From the NCBI GenBank assembly GCA_002423365.1, contig DIVU01000218.1, forward strand, positions 1,767 through 34,779: DNA of 33,013 nucleotides. Reading direction: 5' to 3'. Made by a program: the position numbers and the translations under genes. Each line of letters opens with the position of its first letter. The stretch's first letter is position 1. The DNA comes from Desulfuromonadaceae bacterium UBA6124. GTDB taxonomy: Bacteria; Desulfobacterota; Desulfuromonadia; Desulfuromonadales; Trichloromonadaceae. Below the pieces are notes generated by a model that saw only the letters and a list, made by a program, of their open reading frames with translations, made no database searches and had not been told where the DNA came from. Shown here piece after piece: positions 14,348-23,032 of this stretch.

Positions 14348-14491
14348 AGGCTGCCGCCAGGCAATGCCTTGGAGGCCCTGAAGGGCGATCGGCAGGGCCA
14401 GCACGCGATCCGGATCAACGATCAGGTCCGCCTGTGCTTTGTCTGGACGTCCGACGGTCCCGCCGATGTGGAGATCGCCGACTACCACTGA
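14348..14491 (+). pseudogene. Truncated HigB toxin remnant
   Basis: The last 47 codons of a HigB-type toxin remain: RLPPGNALEALKGDRQGQHAIRINDQVRLCFVWTSDGPADVEIADYH. That covers the conserved C-terminal half including GDRxGxHAIRINDQ and DYH. The N-terminal half is missing: upstream of 14348 no HigB-like sequence or start is found in any frame. An AGGAGG overlaps the stop and serves the following antitoxin. The loss leaves an orphan antitoxin, a common outcome of toxin decay. Confidence 0.8.
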
Positions 14492-14504
14492 GGAGGACAC
14501 GCTG

Positions 14505-14831
14505 ATGGTTCGCATTCCCACCAACGGCCCCCCGACCCACCCGGGCGAGATGCTTCTTGAGGAATTCCTCAAGCCGCTGGGCATGTCCCAGGTTGAGCTG
14601 GCCGAGCGGATCGGGGTCTCCTTCCCGCGAGTGAACGAGCTCATCCACGGGAAGCGGGGCGTCACCCCCGACACGGCGCTCCGCCTCGAGCGGCTCTTCG
14701 GGATGGAGGCGCACTTCTGGCTCAACCTGCAGCTTGCGTGGGATCTCTACCACGCGGCCCACGCGCCCGCGGCGAAAGCGATCCGGAAGATTCGGCGGCT
14801 GCCAGCACTGGCAGGAGCGGGTACGGATTGA
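14505..14831 (+). CDS. higA: HigA-family antitoxin, orphan
   Basis: A 108-aa HTH protein with the standard HigA layout: PPTHPGEMLLEEFLKPLGMSQVELAERIGVSFPRVNELIHGKRGVTPDTALRLERLFGMEAHFWLNLQLAWDLYHA. The helix-turn-helix is about residues 28-50. It is complete, with a strong AGGAGG (14491-14496) and ATG at 14505. Its cognate toxin upstream is truncated. It differs widely from the HigA at 12219-12533, so the two modules were acquired independently. It may now only repress transcription or block an incoming related toxin. Confidence 0.9.
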   Translation: MVRIPTNGPPTHPGEMLLEEFLKPLGMSQVELAERIGVSFPRVNELIHGKRGVTPDTALRLERLFGMEAHFWLNLQLAWDLYHAAHAPAAKAIRKIRRLPALAGAGTD

Positions 14832-15378
14832 GGACGGGCTTATCACGCTTGCGGGTCTAGGGGCCGCACCTCGAACAGCCGCTCGCATCGAGCCCATCGA
14901 TGGCGAACTGCAGCAGACCCAGGAGCGGCTCGTGCAGGTGCGGGCTGAACCCCACCATGCTGAACTCCTGGAGAACTGGGATCGGCTGCAAGCCGGGAAG
15001 CGGCCGCTTCCATGCATCGCCACGCCGTCCGGTTGCCCAAGAAGCGCACGCGACCGTCGCGCGCGAAAGTGGCACGCGGCTGACCGCATTGCGTCGAATC
15101 ACCAGCTCCCCGAAATCCACGACATCGAGCTGATCTGCCCCGCCTGCGTGGAAACGGAAACGTAGGAGGAGCAGTGCATTGTCACTCCATGGGCGGAGAC
15201 GAATGCTTTCCCCTCCCCGGCTGGTCTCAATTTCACGATCCGCACCCGTGCTTCTTGTGACCCCGGATGTCACACCCGTATGGCATGCTCATGCTGCCGG
15301 GAGAGCCGCGTCCGCCTCCGGCCGAAAGCCCGGGCGCACGATCGACGGCAGGGGCCCGCCCTGCCAAGGAGTCGACAC
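14832..15378. other. Intergenic region, possible decayed DUF4160 fragment
   Basis: 547 bp without an intact gene. One frame around 14880-15010 reads QERLVQVRAEPHHAELLENWDRLQAGKRPLP, which resembles the HxxELLxNW ending of DUF4160 proteins, usual partners of DUF2442 genes. No start or upstream domain is left, so at most this is a remnant. The last 15 bp hold the Shine-Dalgarno sequence (AAGGAG, 15366-15371) of the next gene. Confidence 0.35.
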
Positions 15379-16365
15379 ATGGCCGCCATCGGACCCGTCC
15401 TCGAGCGCCTCGCCCTCGCCGCCCCCCAGCACTTCCGCCACCTGGCAGTCTTTCCGCTGCTCTCCCCCGCGCCCCCGGCGCCGTTCTACCTGACCCTGGA
15501 CGAGGCCCTGGCCGAGGGGCAGGTCCAGGTCACCGAGGTCTCCAAGGGGGGGCGGGTCCCGGAGCTGCGTCTGGTCAACCGGGGCGAGCGCCCCGTCCTG
15601 CTGCTCGACGGCGAGGAGCTGGTCGGGGCCAAGCAGAACCGGGTCCTGAACTTGACCCTCCTGGCCCCGGCCAGGAGCGAGATCGTGATCCCCGTCTCCT
15701 GTGTCGAGCAGGGGCGGTGGTCCGAGACGTCCGCGCTCTTCGACGCCTCGCCGCGGGTCCACTACGCCGCCGGCCGGGCGGCCAAGGTCGCCTCGGTCAG
15801 CGCCTGTCTGGCCGAAGGGCGGGGGGCCGCCTCGGACCAGTCGGAGGTCTGGGCCAACATCGCCGGCAAGGCCGCCCGCATGCGCTTCCACCCGGAGACG
15901 GGTGCCATGGCCGACCTGTACCGGCATGCGGAGCAGGACGTCGAGGCCTACGGGAAGGCCTTCTCGGCCGCTGCCGGCCAGGCCGGGGCCGTCTTCGCCC
16001 TCGGCGGCCGGGTCGTCGGGCTGGAGCTGCTCTTCAGCCCCGACACCTTCGCGAAGCTCCTCCCCAAGCTGATCCAGAGCTATGCCCTGGACGCGGTCGA
16101 GATTCCCGGCGACCACGCGCCCCTGCCGCCGACCGACAGCGCCGTGAGCTTCCTGCGGCAGGTCGCGGCGGCGGAGGTGCGGGAGTTCCCGACCGTCGGC
16201 CTGGGGACGACGCTGCGCCTTCAGGCCAGCAGCACCGTGGGGGGAGGGCTCTGGGCCGAGGAGGCGCTCATCCACCTGGCGGTGTTCCGCCACGAGGAGC
16301 AGGGCAGCCGAACTCGCCCCGGGATGAGCCTGGGGATGCAACGCGCCTCGCGCCGGTTCCGGTGA
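15379..16365 (+). CDS. ARPP-1 / DUF6569-type domain protein
   Basis: A 328-aa soluble protein. It shows the ARPP-1 pattern in order: FRHLAVFPLL, FYLTLDEALAEGQVQVTEVSKGGRVPELRLVNRGERPVLLLDGEELVGAKQNRVLNLTLLAPA, then IPVSCVEQGRW, with a long helical middle and a C-terminal strand-rich part. The name comes from association with ADP-ribosylglycohydrolase and rhodanese-phosphatase genes. Its molecular activity is not known. The ATG at 15379 has AAGGAG 7 nt upstream, which rejects the longer frame starting at 15280. High GC and codon use match the chromosome rather than the defence operon, so it marks the left shoulder of the lower-GC region. Confidence 0.8.
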   Translation: MAAIGPVLERLALAAPQHFRHLAVFPLLSPAPPAPFYLTLDEALAEGQVQVTEVSKGGRVPELRLVNRGERPVLLLDGEELVGAKQNRVLNLTLLAPARSEIVIPVSCVEQGRWSETSALFDASPRVHYAAGRAAKVASVSACLAEGRGAASDQSEVWANIAGKAARMRFHPETGAMADLYRHAEQDVEAYGKAFSAAAGQAGAVFALGGRVVGLELLFSPDTFAKLLPKLIQSYALDAVEIPGDHAPLPPTDSAVSFLRQVAAAEVREFPTVGLGTTLRLQASSTVGGGLWAEEALIHLAVFRHEEQGSRTRPGMSLGMQRASRRFR

Positions 16366-16681
16366 AACGATAGGAGCGCGTTCGATTCGCCTCCGATGTA
16401 CGGACAGGGGCGAAGATTCCAAGGAACAATCTCCGCGCGCCCCTCGACCAGAGCGCCGGGCAGATCCTGATGCTGGCCGGGTGAATCTGGGACAACTCTC
16501 GCCCAGTTTGTTGCGGATGTGGGGGGTTTTGTGGTAGATACGTGCGAATGTGAAAAGGGTGCCCTCGATAGCTGGAGGCAGTTATGATGCAGATCCAGAG
16601 GGAACCGTAAGGCTCACGAGCGCCGATCCGTATTCAGGGTCGGCGTTTTTCTTTTTCGGTAACTCTCTGAGGCATGGCCTA
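16366..16681. other. Intergenic region with structured leader
   Basis: 316 bp between the ARPP-1-type gene and the TPR gene; GC falls here. The right half (16508-16681) appears to be a transcribed leader. A weak promoter is possible: TTGCGG about 16512 and, 18 bp later, TAGATA. Next comes a nested hairpin (CTGGA 16572-16576 with TCCAG 16594-16598, flanked by CCCT and AGGG), then the terminator listed separately, 27 bp before the ATG. I could not match it to a known riboswitch class. Confidence 0.45.
16621..16655 (+). terminator. Terminator/attenuator in front of the TPR gene
   Basis: A 9-bp stem CGCCGATCC (16621-16629) with GGGTCGGCG (16637-16645), one wobble pair, a 7-nt loop, followed by TTTTTCTTTTT. 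It is a textbook Rho-independent terminator lying in the leader of, not after, a gene on the same strand, hence probably an attenuator or the end of a small RNA. Confidence 0.7.
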
Positions 16682-17512
16682 ATGGATCAAGACCTTCAGC
16701 TTGATCTGTTCAGCCAGGATCAGATCATGATCCGGGAAGGCTTGTGTGCCCTTGCAGGGCTTGACTTTGTGAAGGCGAAGGCCAAATTTGAGCGGGTGCT
16801 TTCCCGATGGACGAGTCACCCGGACGCCTTGAACGGCCTGCGGATGGCTGTTACATGGGATGCGTGGCTCCATGAGGCAGAGGGCCTTCTGTCAAGGGAC
16901 GCTGCCGCGGCACTGTGGTGGCGGATCAAGGCCAACCCCATCGAGAATGGGGGCGAGGGGCTGAGAAGGGGCCTCATCCGACGGGCGGTCGCCTTCATAG
17001 AGGAGGACAGGGACTTTTATCTCTCTCCGGATGTGTGCCTGGGGCGCTTTCTACTTGAACTGGAAGCCTATGGAGAGGCCGAAGCGGCCCTCACGCGCCT
17101 GCTGGAAAGGCGCCCAAACAATGGAAGGCTCTGGCTTTGCCTCGGTAACTGCCTCTTCAGGCAAGGCAAGCAGAGCCAGGCGAGACTCGCCTACGCCAGG
17201 GCTTTCCTGGTGGCGCCAGGGGAGGTGGAGCGAGGGGAGATTCTTGACAAGGAATTACTGGAAGCCATTGCCAATGAGGACAATTACGTCGCCGCGCTTT
17301 CAGGATGGCTCAAGGACATCCTGCCTCTCATCGAAGTCGACGGTGTAATACCGCTCGATCAGAGGCATGAAAAGTCAATATTGGTGTACCAGGCGATTCG
17401 ACGCGCAGAGCGGGCACGCACAAATCGCGACCATGAAGAGATGGTCGAACAGCGGCGGTTCCTGAAAGAACTCGACCCGGCGGTGTTGCAAGCGTATCTG
17501 GAGCGGTTGTAG
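16682..17512 (+). CDS. TPR-repeat protein
   Basis: A 276-aa soluble, wholly helical protein. A first TPR-like unit is at residues about 14-45 (IREGLCALAGLDFVKAKAKFERVLSRWTSHPDALNGL). Clear repeats lie in the middle (GRFLLELEAYGEAEAALTRLLERRPNNGRLWLCLGNCLFRQGKQSQARLAYARAFLVAPGE). The C-terminus ends with a charged helix. TPRs mediate protein-protein contacts; no catalytic motif is visible. The ATG at 16682 is chosen because the longer frame from 16550 reads through a terminator hairpin. The gene precedes the defence operon in the same direction, 258 bp upstream, and shares its lower GC, so it may belong to the same island. Function is unknown. Confidence 0.7.
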   Translation: MDQDLQLDLFSQDQIMIREGLCALAGLDFVKAKAKFERVLSRWTSHPDALNGLRMAVTWDAWLHEAEGLLSRDAAAALWWRIKANPIENGGEGLRRGLIRRAVAFIEEDRDFYLSPDVCLGRFLLELEAYGEAEAALTRLLERRPNNGRLWLCLGNCLFRQGKQSQARLAYARAFLVAPGEVERGEILDKELLEAIANEDNYVAALSGWLKDILPLIEVDGVIPLDQRHEKSILVYQAIRRAERARTNRDHEEMVEQRRFLKELDPAVLQAYLERL

Positions 17513-17666
17513 CAAATTCACAACCACTTTTTCAAGGAGTTACGCGTTCCAGACCCTTCGAATTCGCAAAGTCGAGCTAGTGAGGTATGGCAGATAATGC
17601 AGGCCTCCTATTACAGGATCTTGAGCCTAGGCCGGGCAAGTGGGGAGAGTGGCAGAGGAAGGGTAT

Positions 17667-17692
17667 TGGGGGGTCAAAGTGTGCCCCATTTT
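17667..17692 (+). terminator. Weak terminator between TPR gene and defence operon
   Basis: TGGGG (17667-17671) pairs with CCCCA (17684-17688) and is followed by TTTT. It is short, but placed where the TPR transcript would be expected to end. Confidence 0.3.
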
Positions 17693-17770
17693 CCTCTGTA
17701 GTATAGCGAATAATCAGGAATCTCTGACCCGTTTCGGCAGGGATTCGTCGAGTGACGACGGGGAAAGTAT

Positions 17771-18730
17771 ATGAAGCCAAGTCTCGCAAAGGCAGAGAAT
17801 GGAACCAGAAACCGAAAATACAAATTCTCCGGTCATCAAACCTTTGCCTTCCGCTACGGATGGCTGGAGAAAGGCGTCCGGGGAATGCTCGACAAGAAGG
17901 ATCTGTTTCTCCGTGACGATGCGCTTGTGATCCTCGGTGTCGGAAAAAACATGGTGGAAAGCATCCGGCATTGGTGCACCGTGACGCAGCTTATCGAAGA
18001 AGATACCGTTACGAAGAAGCGAAGCGGGGCGGCCCATCGGGTTTCTTCTATTGGCGAGAGACTTCTCGGCAAAGACGGCTGGGATCCCTACCTAGAAGAT
18101 GATGCCTCCCTGTGGCTGATCCATTGGCTCCTCGTTTCCAACCCCACTATCTGCACCACATGGCAAATAGCCTTCTCGTTCTTCCAAAGGCCCGATTTTA
18201 CCAAACGCGAAATGGTTGATTATGTTGCCGCATTTGCGGAAAAACAATCAGTTGGAGTCAAAGCGTCTTCGCTATCAAGAGATATAGACTGTTTTGTCCG
18301 CACCTATACTTCAGCCAACGCAAATACTGCAAAGCACGCGATCGCCGAAGAGGGCTTCGACTGTCCACTTCAGGAGCTTGGCCTTCTTCAAGCCTCGCCC
18401 GATGGTGAGCTCTACCGCTTTTCCATCGGGGCGAAATCGACTCTTCCGAGTCAGGTTTTTGGGTATGCCCTTTCCGGGTATTTTGACGCAGTGCACGGAA
18501 CGAGCAACAGTATGAGTGTCCAGGAATGCCTCTACGGCTTGGGGAGTCCTGGGCAAGCGTTCAAATTAGACGAAAACACGCTGATCGCCCATGTCGAGGA
18601 ACTTGACAAGATCACTCACCATAAGGTTGCTCTCGATGAAACCGCCGGTCTCAAGCAAATCTTCCGGCGAGAGCAAATGGATGCGCTGAAATTGCTGGAA
18701 TCCTACTACAAAAGGGAGGCACACAAGTGA
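17771..18730 (+). CDS. DUF4007-family protein, first gene of the BREX-4-like operon
   Basis: A 319-aa soluble protein. The N-terminus has the DUF4007 signature FSGHQTFAFRYGWLEKG (residues 18-34). It is followed by LGVGKNMVESIRHWCTV, a winged-helix-like part, the LEDDASLWLIHWLLVSN block (about 112-128) and further helices. DUF4007 proteins are found beside phosphorothioation (Dnd-type) and PAPS-reductase genes; the fold suggests DNA or protein binding, but no activity is established. The end overlaps the next gene by 4 bp (GTGA). A GGGGAAAG stretch precedes the ATG. A small hairpin CGTCG-AGTGA-CGACG (17746-17760) lies just before it. A related protein is encoded at 23033-23863. Confidence 0.8.
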   Translation: MKPSLAKAENGTRNRKYKFSGHQTFAFRYGWLEKGVRGMLDKKDLFLRDDALVILGVGKNMVESIRHWCTVTQLIEEDTVTKKRSGAAHRVSSIGERLLGKDGWDPYLEDDASLWLIHWLLVSNPTICTTWQIAFSFFQRPDFTKREMVDYVAAFAEKQSVGVKASSLSRDIDCFVRTYTSANANTAKHAIAEEGFDCPLQELGLLQASPDGELYRFSIGAKSTLPSQVFGYALSGYFDAVHGTSNSMSVQECLYGLGSPGQAFKLDENTLIAHVEELDKITHHKVALDETAGLKQIFRREQMDALKLLESYYKREAHK

Positions 18731-21700
18731 GCCTCTCCGAACGCAAGCTATCTGATTGTATAGAAATCCGTCGGCGATTCCTACGCTCCATTAACCTGGA
18801 GAAGGACTACCAGAACACCAGCCAGAATGGCGATTACATCATTACGCCCACCGCTCGGCAGATTCTCGGTCGAGTAGCTGAGGGGCTAAGCGAAAGGTCG
18901 ACCTACCGCGCATTGACGATAACGGGACCATACGGAGTCGGCAAGTCTGCGTTCGCGGTGTTTCTTACGCAGATACTCTGCCGCAGCGTAGCAGGCAGCG
19001 AGGCCGCACGTCGGCACCTCAGCGAGATAGATCAACGCCTGGCAAGAGAATTATCTCAAAAGACAGGACCTGGCAAGGGACTCCTTCCTGTAGCCATTAC
19101 TGCTCGACGGGCTCCTGCGGCACTCTGCCTGACCGAAGGAATCAGGGATAGCGCGGCGCGAATCAAGAAGAATGTCTCAAGACCGATTGTCGGAGAGTGC
19201 GAGTCGTTAATCAAAGATGTTCGCAAAGGAAATGCAACGGATTCTCGCCGGATTGTATCCTTGTTAAGCCAGCTAGCGACTGGCGCCCGCAGCTCCGGAT
19301 ACTCAGGTCTGCTGTTCATGATAGACGAACTCGGAAAACTATTTGAGTTTGCCGCGCGGATGCCCCAGAAGGCGGATGTCTTTGTTCTGCAAGAATTGGC
19401 CGAGCAATCGAGTCGGAGCGGAGATTTTCCAACGCTGTTTCTCGGATTCCTCCATCAGTCGTTCGAGGAATACGGCCAACATCTTGACAGCCTGACCCGC
19501 AAGGAATGGGGTAAGATTCATGGACGTTTTGAGGATGTAGTTTTCCTCGAGCCTCCGGATCAGGTTGTCAGGATGATATCCTCGGCAATCAGGTGGACGA
19601 ATGGTCCGCTGTCTTTACAAGCAACGAAGCAAATTAGGCGTGTGGCGAAGACCTGCGCCGACAATGGCATCTGTCCGCCAGGCATGAGGAGGGGCGAATT
19701 CGAACAGATCTGCCAGCAGTCCTACCCCCTGCATCCCTCGACACTCGTCTCGTTACCGTTCATCTTCCGGCGCTTTGCACAGAATGAACGTTCTCTCTTC
19801 TCTTACCTTAGCAGCCTGGAGCCTGCCGGCTTCCAGGACTACTTGTGCACACATTATCTCTCGCACGATAAACCCGAGTATCTGCGTCTCGGCCAGCTCT
19901 TTGATTACTTTACTACCAACTTCGGCAGCGGCTTGTTCAGGCAACCCCAGGCCAGAAGATGGATGGAAGCCGCCGATGTATTGGATCGCAAAGAGGACTT
20001 AACGGCAAGACACAGCGATCTGATCAAGACTATCGGTGTTCTCAGTGCACTTGGGGAATTCAGTCCCCTGTCGGCTACGGAGACCATGATAGCGGTTTCG
20101 CTAGGCGATACGGCCAAGATGACCGCAGAAATGGAGGGGGGCATACGATTCCTTCGAGAAAAATCCATTATTACTCATCGTCGCTTCAATGATACCTATC
20201 GGATATGGGAAGGCAGTGACGTTGACATTGAAGAGCGTGTCGCCGAAGGAGAACGACAGCTCCGAGGCACAATCAAGCTCGCCTCCAGCATCCAGCACTA
20301 TCTTGGACCCCGGCCGATAGTCGCAAGACGTCACAGTTTCCAAGCCGGCTCATTACGTTACTTTAATACAGTTTATCTAGATGATCCGGCTGACGCCCCT
20401 AAGCACCTCACTTCTTCTACGGGTGCTGATGGTCAGGTACTAGTTTGTCTCTCGTCCTCTCCCTCGGCGCTTAAGACTTTTCGAGACCTGGCCGCATCGG
20501 CCCAATCCGAACGGCGTCATATCGTCTTCGCCATCCCTCAACAGATTGGCGAAATCCAATCTGCCGTTGCAGAACTGGCGGCCCTTCGCTGGGCATGGGA
20601 TAACACGCAAGCACTTCGCGACGATCGCGTGGCACGTCGAGAACTAGCCCTGCGAATATCAGAATCCGAGCATTTCCTTAGGCGTGCTCTGGCTGGGTTG
20701 CTTGACCCACGGGAAGAGCCGCTGGGCAGCGAATGCCTGTGGTACTGGAACGGGATGCTTCAGCCCGTACGATCCAGAGTTGACGTTTCGCACCTGCTCT
20801 CAACTATCTGCGACAGCGTGTATGAGAAGACACCATATGTGCGTAATGAGCTAGTTGTCCGTCGCACTCTGTCCTCCGCAGCAGCAGCGGCCCGGCGTGA
20901 TCTCATTGAGAAGATGCTGACCAACTCCGAAGCCCCAAACCTCGGCATCGAAGGATACCCCCCAGAGAGAAGCATCTACGAGTCAATATTGAAAGATACA
21001 GGAATCCACACCGAAACCCGGGCCAACAAATGGTCATTCGTTGATCCACCAGAACGAAAACGGCATGGGATTTGGCCTGTTTGGGATCACCTACGGACGA
21101 TCATATTTGAAGCGGAACCTGATCCACGATCAGTAGACGCCGTGTTTCGAATGCTGGGCGACCCACCCTACGGCGTCATGGAGGGTATACGTCCTATCCT
21201 CTTGTGCGCATTCATGATGGCCTACCGTGACGAGACGACTCTGTATCGCGAAGGGACATTCATTCCTGAACCCAGCATCGCGGATTATGAGATTCTTATA
21301 CGGCGGCCAGAGTTCTTTGCAGTAGCGGGGTGCCGAGTAACAGGGAGCCGGGAAGCAATTGTAGCACGACTCGCGGACAGTTTGAAAGTGAAGGCCGCGA
21401 CGGTACCCGTAGTCCGGGCGTTATTCCAGGCTGTCAAAGACCTGCCTGAGTGTGCGTGGAGGACTCGACGGCTCCCGCCTGAAGCCCTTGCATTGCGCGA
21501 TGCTTTTGGGAACGCCAAGTCGCCAGAACGGTTTTTGTTCGTCGGTGTGCCTGAGGCACTCGGTCTTCCAAGTATTTCAGCGGACGGATTGAAGCAGGAG
21601 GAGATCGATACTTTCTTTGAGACGCTGAACGGGAACCTGCAACGATGGGCGGGGTGCGCTACCGAGACGCTGAACTATGCGCGCGACACGCTACTTGAAG

Positions 21701-22158
21701 CATGCGGTTATCCTGCTGGCGAGGATGGTTGGGAATCATTACGGGGAGATGCAGTTCGAGCAGAAAGAACGATAACGGCCGCCCAGTTGCTAGCCTTTGT
21801 TAAGCGGGTTACGCAAGCTGGTGCAGGCCAAGACGGCGTCGCTTCGGTTGTAGCTCTTGTAGCAAACCGACCGCCGCTGAACTGGTCGGATGTGGATGTT
21901 GAGCGATTTCCGGATGCTGCAATTGCTATCGGGAGGGCATTCCGCGACGCGCTAGGGGGGGTTGGGCATGGCCAGTCTGATGGCTGTCGGATGGAGGACC
22001 TAGCACCCTGTGAGAGGAAACAAGCAGAACAAGTATTGTCGGAACTGCAGCAGCACCTGAGGCAATACGTGTACAATACACCCAGCCGTGCCATTGCAGC
22101 GGCATTAGCGTCATTGGCTCATGAATACCAGGTCTCGATGGTGACGAAGCGGGAATAG
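18727..22158 (+). CDS. Large P-loop ATPase, 1143 aa, defence-associated
   Basis: The start is GTG at 18727, with GGGAGG about 8 nt upstream and a 4-bp overlap with the previous stop. The Walker A motif is GPYGVGKSA (residues 67-75) and Walker B is LLFMIDELGKL (about 195-205), so the ATPase domain is N-terminal. The remaining 900 residues are mostly helical with winged-helix-like pieces (EERVAEGERQLRG, LASSIQHYLGPRPIVARRHSF), no membrane segment and no nuclease motif that I can see. The architecture (N-terminal STAND/AAA-like P-loop and a very long helical tail) resembles BrxC/PglY-type ATPases of BREX systems. A second protein of this type is encoded at 24344-28510, so the operon has two. Its partner genes suggest ATP-dependent DNA sensing or complex assembly. 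That role is inferred. Confidence 0.75.
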   Translation: MSLSERKLSDCIEIRRRFLRSINLEKDYQNTSQNGDYIITPTARQILGRVAEGLSERSTYRALTITGPYGVGKSAFAVFLTQILCRSVAGSEAARRHLSEIDQRLARELSQKTGPGKGLLPVAITARRAPAALCLTEGIRDSAARIKKNVSRPIVGECESLIKDVRKGNATDSRRIVSLLSQLATGARSSGYSGLLFMIDELGKLFEFAARMPQKADVFVLQELAEQSSRSGDFPTLFLGFLHQSFEEYGQHLDSLTRKEWGKIHGRFEDVVFLEPPDQVVRMISSAIRWTNGPLSLQATKQIRRVAKTCADNGICPPGMRRGEFEQICQQSYPLHPSTLVSLPFIFRRFAQNERSLFSYLSSLEPAGFQDYLCTHYLSHDKPEYLRLGQLFDYFTTNFGSGLFRQPQARRWMEAADVLDRKEDLTARHSDLIKTIGVLSALGEFSPLSATETMIAVSLGDTAKMTAEMEGGIRFLREKSIITHRRFNDTYRIWEGSDVDIEERVAEGERQLRGTIKLASSIQHYLGPRPIVARRHSFQAGSLRYFNTVYLDDPADAPKHLTSSTGADGQVLVCLSSSPSALKTFRDLAASAQSERRHIVFAIPQQIGEIQSAVAELAALRWAWDNTQALRDDRVARRELALRISESEHFLRRALAGLLDPREEPLGSECLWYWNGMLQPVRSRVDVSHLLSTICDSVYEKTPYVRNELVVRRTLSSAAAAARRDLIEKMLTNSEAPNLGIEGYPPERSIYESILKDTGIHTETRANKWSFVDPPERKRHGIWPVWDHLRTIIFEAEPDPRSVDAVFRMLGDPPYGVMEGIRPILLCAFMMAYRDETTLYREGTFIPEPSIADYEILIRRPEFFAVAGCRVTGSREAIVARLADSLKVKAATVPVVRALFQAVKDLPECAWRTRRLPPEALALRDAFGNAKSPERFLFVGVPEALGLPSISADGLKQEEIDTFFETLNGNLQRWAGCATETLNYARDTLLEACGYPAGEDGWESLRGDAVRAERTITAAQLLAFVKRVTQAGAGQDGVASVVALVANRPPLNWSDVDVERFPDAAIAIGRAFRDALGGVGHGQSDGCRMEDLAPCERKQAEQVLSELQQHLRQYVYNTPSRAIAAALASLAHEYQVSMVTKRE

Positions 22159-22167
22159 GAGAGAACA

Positions 22168-22983
22168 TTGAACGGCCAGAATCAAACTCTACGCCATATT
22201 CTTGCGCTGTCAGGGGGAAAAGACAGTGCAGCGCTTGCCATATACCTGAAAGACCGCGTTAATGAGATGGAGTACGTGTTCTGTGACACAGAGAAGGAAT
22301 TGCCTGAGACTTATGCCTATCTGGACAAGCTCCAAGTATTCCTCGGGAGGGAAATCAAGCGACTCAAACATGAAGGTATGGGTTTCGACGGACTTCTGAA
22401 AATGCGAAGGGGGTTCCTGCCCTCGCCCCAAATGCGTTGGTGCACGGAGTACCTCAAAATCAAGCCCTACGAGAAGTACGTGGGGGAGTCCCGGATTATC
22501 AGCTATGTGGGGATTCGCGCTGACGAACGGCATAGGAAGGGGTACGTTTCGACGAAGCCGAATATTGCCTCTCGGTTTCCGTTCATCGAGGATGGGCTTG
22601 TTAAGGCGGACATCATTCGGATTCTTGAGGAAAGTGGACTGGGAATCCCCGAGTACTACAAATGGCGATCACGGTCAGGTTGCTTCTTCTGTTTCTTCCA
22701 ACAGAGGCGAGAATGGGTTGGTCTGCTGGAGAACCACCCTGATCTCTTTGCGCTAGCCATGGAGTACGAAAAGGAAGACCCTGTGGCAAGCGTGCGTTAC
22801 ACATGGACGCAGGGGGAGAGCCTTGCGGACATAGCAAGGCCGGATCGTGTCGCGCAGATCAAGCGGGACTTCGATCGCCGTCAGGCCCGTGAGTGCGGCC
22901 ACAGTCCGAATCAGTCTTTGGCCGCGGTCTTCGCTGGTGAGTTGACTGACTCCGATGGTGGGTGCTTGATATGTCACCTTTGA
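22168..22983 (+). CDS. brxP: PAPS-reductase/DndC-like protein (BrxP-like)
   Basis: A 271-aa PP-loop ATP-pyrophosphatase. The start is TTG with AGGAG upstream; the next in-frame ATG would lose the PP-loop SGGKDS (residues 15-20), so TTG must be right. Other landmarks are EYVFCDTEKELPETYAYL, RWCTEYLKIKPYEKY (Cys92), YVGIRADERHRKGY, SGCFFCFFQQRREW (Cys172, Cys175) and a C-terminal CLICHL (Cys266, Cys269). The four or five late Cys could hold an iron-sulfur cluster as in DndC. In DndC such proteins activate the DNA backbone with ATP for sulfur insertion. In BREX type 4 the homologous gene is brxP. With the cysteine desulfurase at 32219 it would form the sulfur-transfer route of the system. Confidence 0.85.
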   Translation: MNGQNQTLRHILALSGGKDSAALAIYLKDRVNEMEYVFCDTEKELPETYAYLDKLQVFLGREIKRLKHEGMGFDGLLKMRRGFLPSPQMRWCTEYLKIKPYEKYVGESRIISYVGIRADERHRKGYVSTKPNIASRFPFIEDGLVKADIIRILEESGLGIPEYYKWRSRSGCFFCFFQQRREWVGLLENHPDLFALAMEYEKEDPVASVRYTWTQGESLADIARPDRVAQIKRDFDRRQARECGHSPNQSLAAVFAGELTDSDGGCLICHL

Positions 22984-23032
22984 AAGCAGTAATTGCTTCC
23001 GCCATAGGTGCCCACGTCAGATAGGATGTTGT

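Noticed and set aside
15267..16422. Two long frames (plus 368 codons, minus 377 codons) overlapping the ARPP-1-type gene
   Set aside because: Both are compositional shadows; the frame starting 15379 has a ribosome site and recognised motifs.
16545..16660. Cyclic-di-GMP or other known riboswitch before the TPR gene
   Set aside because: The conserved cores of the common classes were not found, so only an unassigned structured leader is claimed.
16550..16681. GTG start at 16550 giving a longer TPR protein
   Set aside because: The extension would translate a strong terminator hairpin and its T tract; the ATG at 16682 begins the helical fold.
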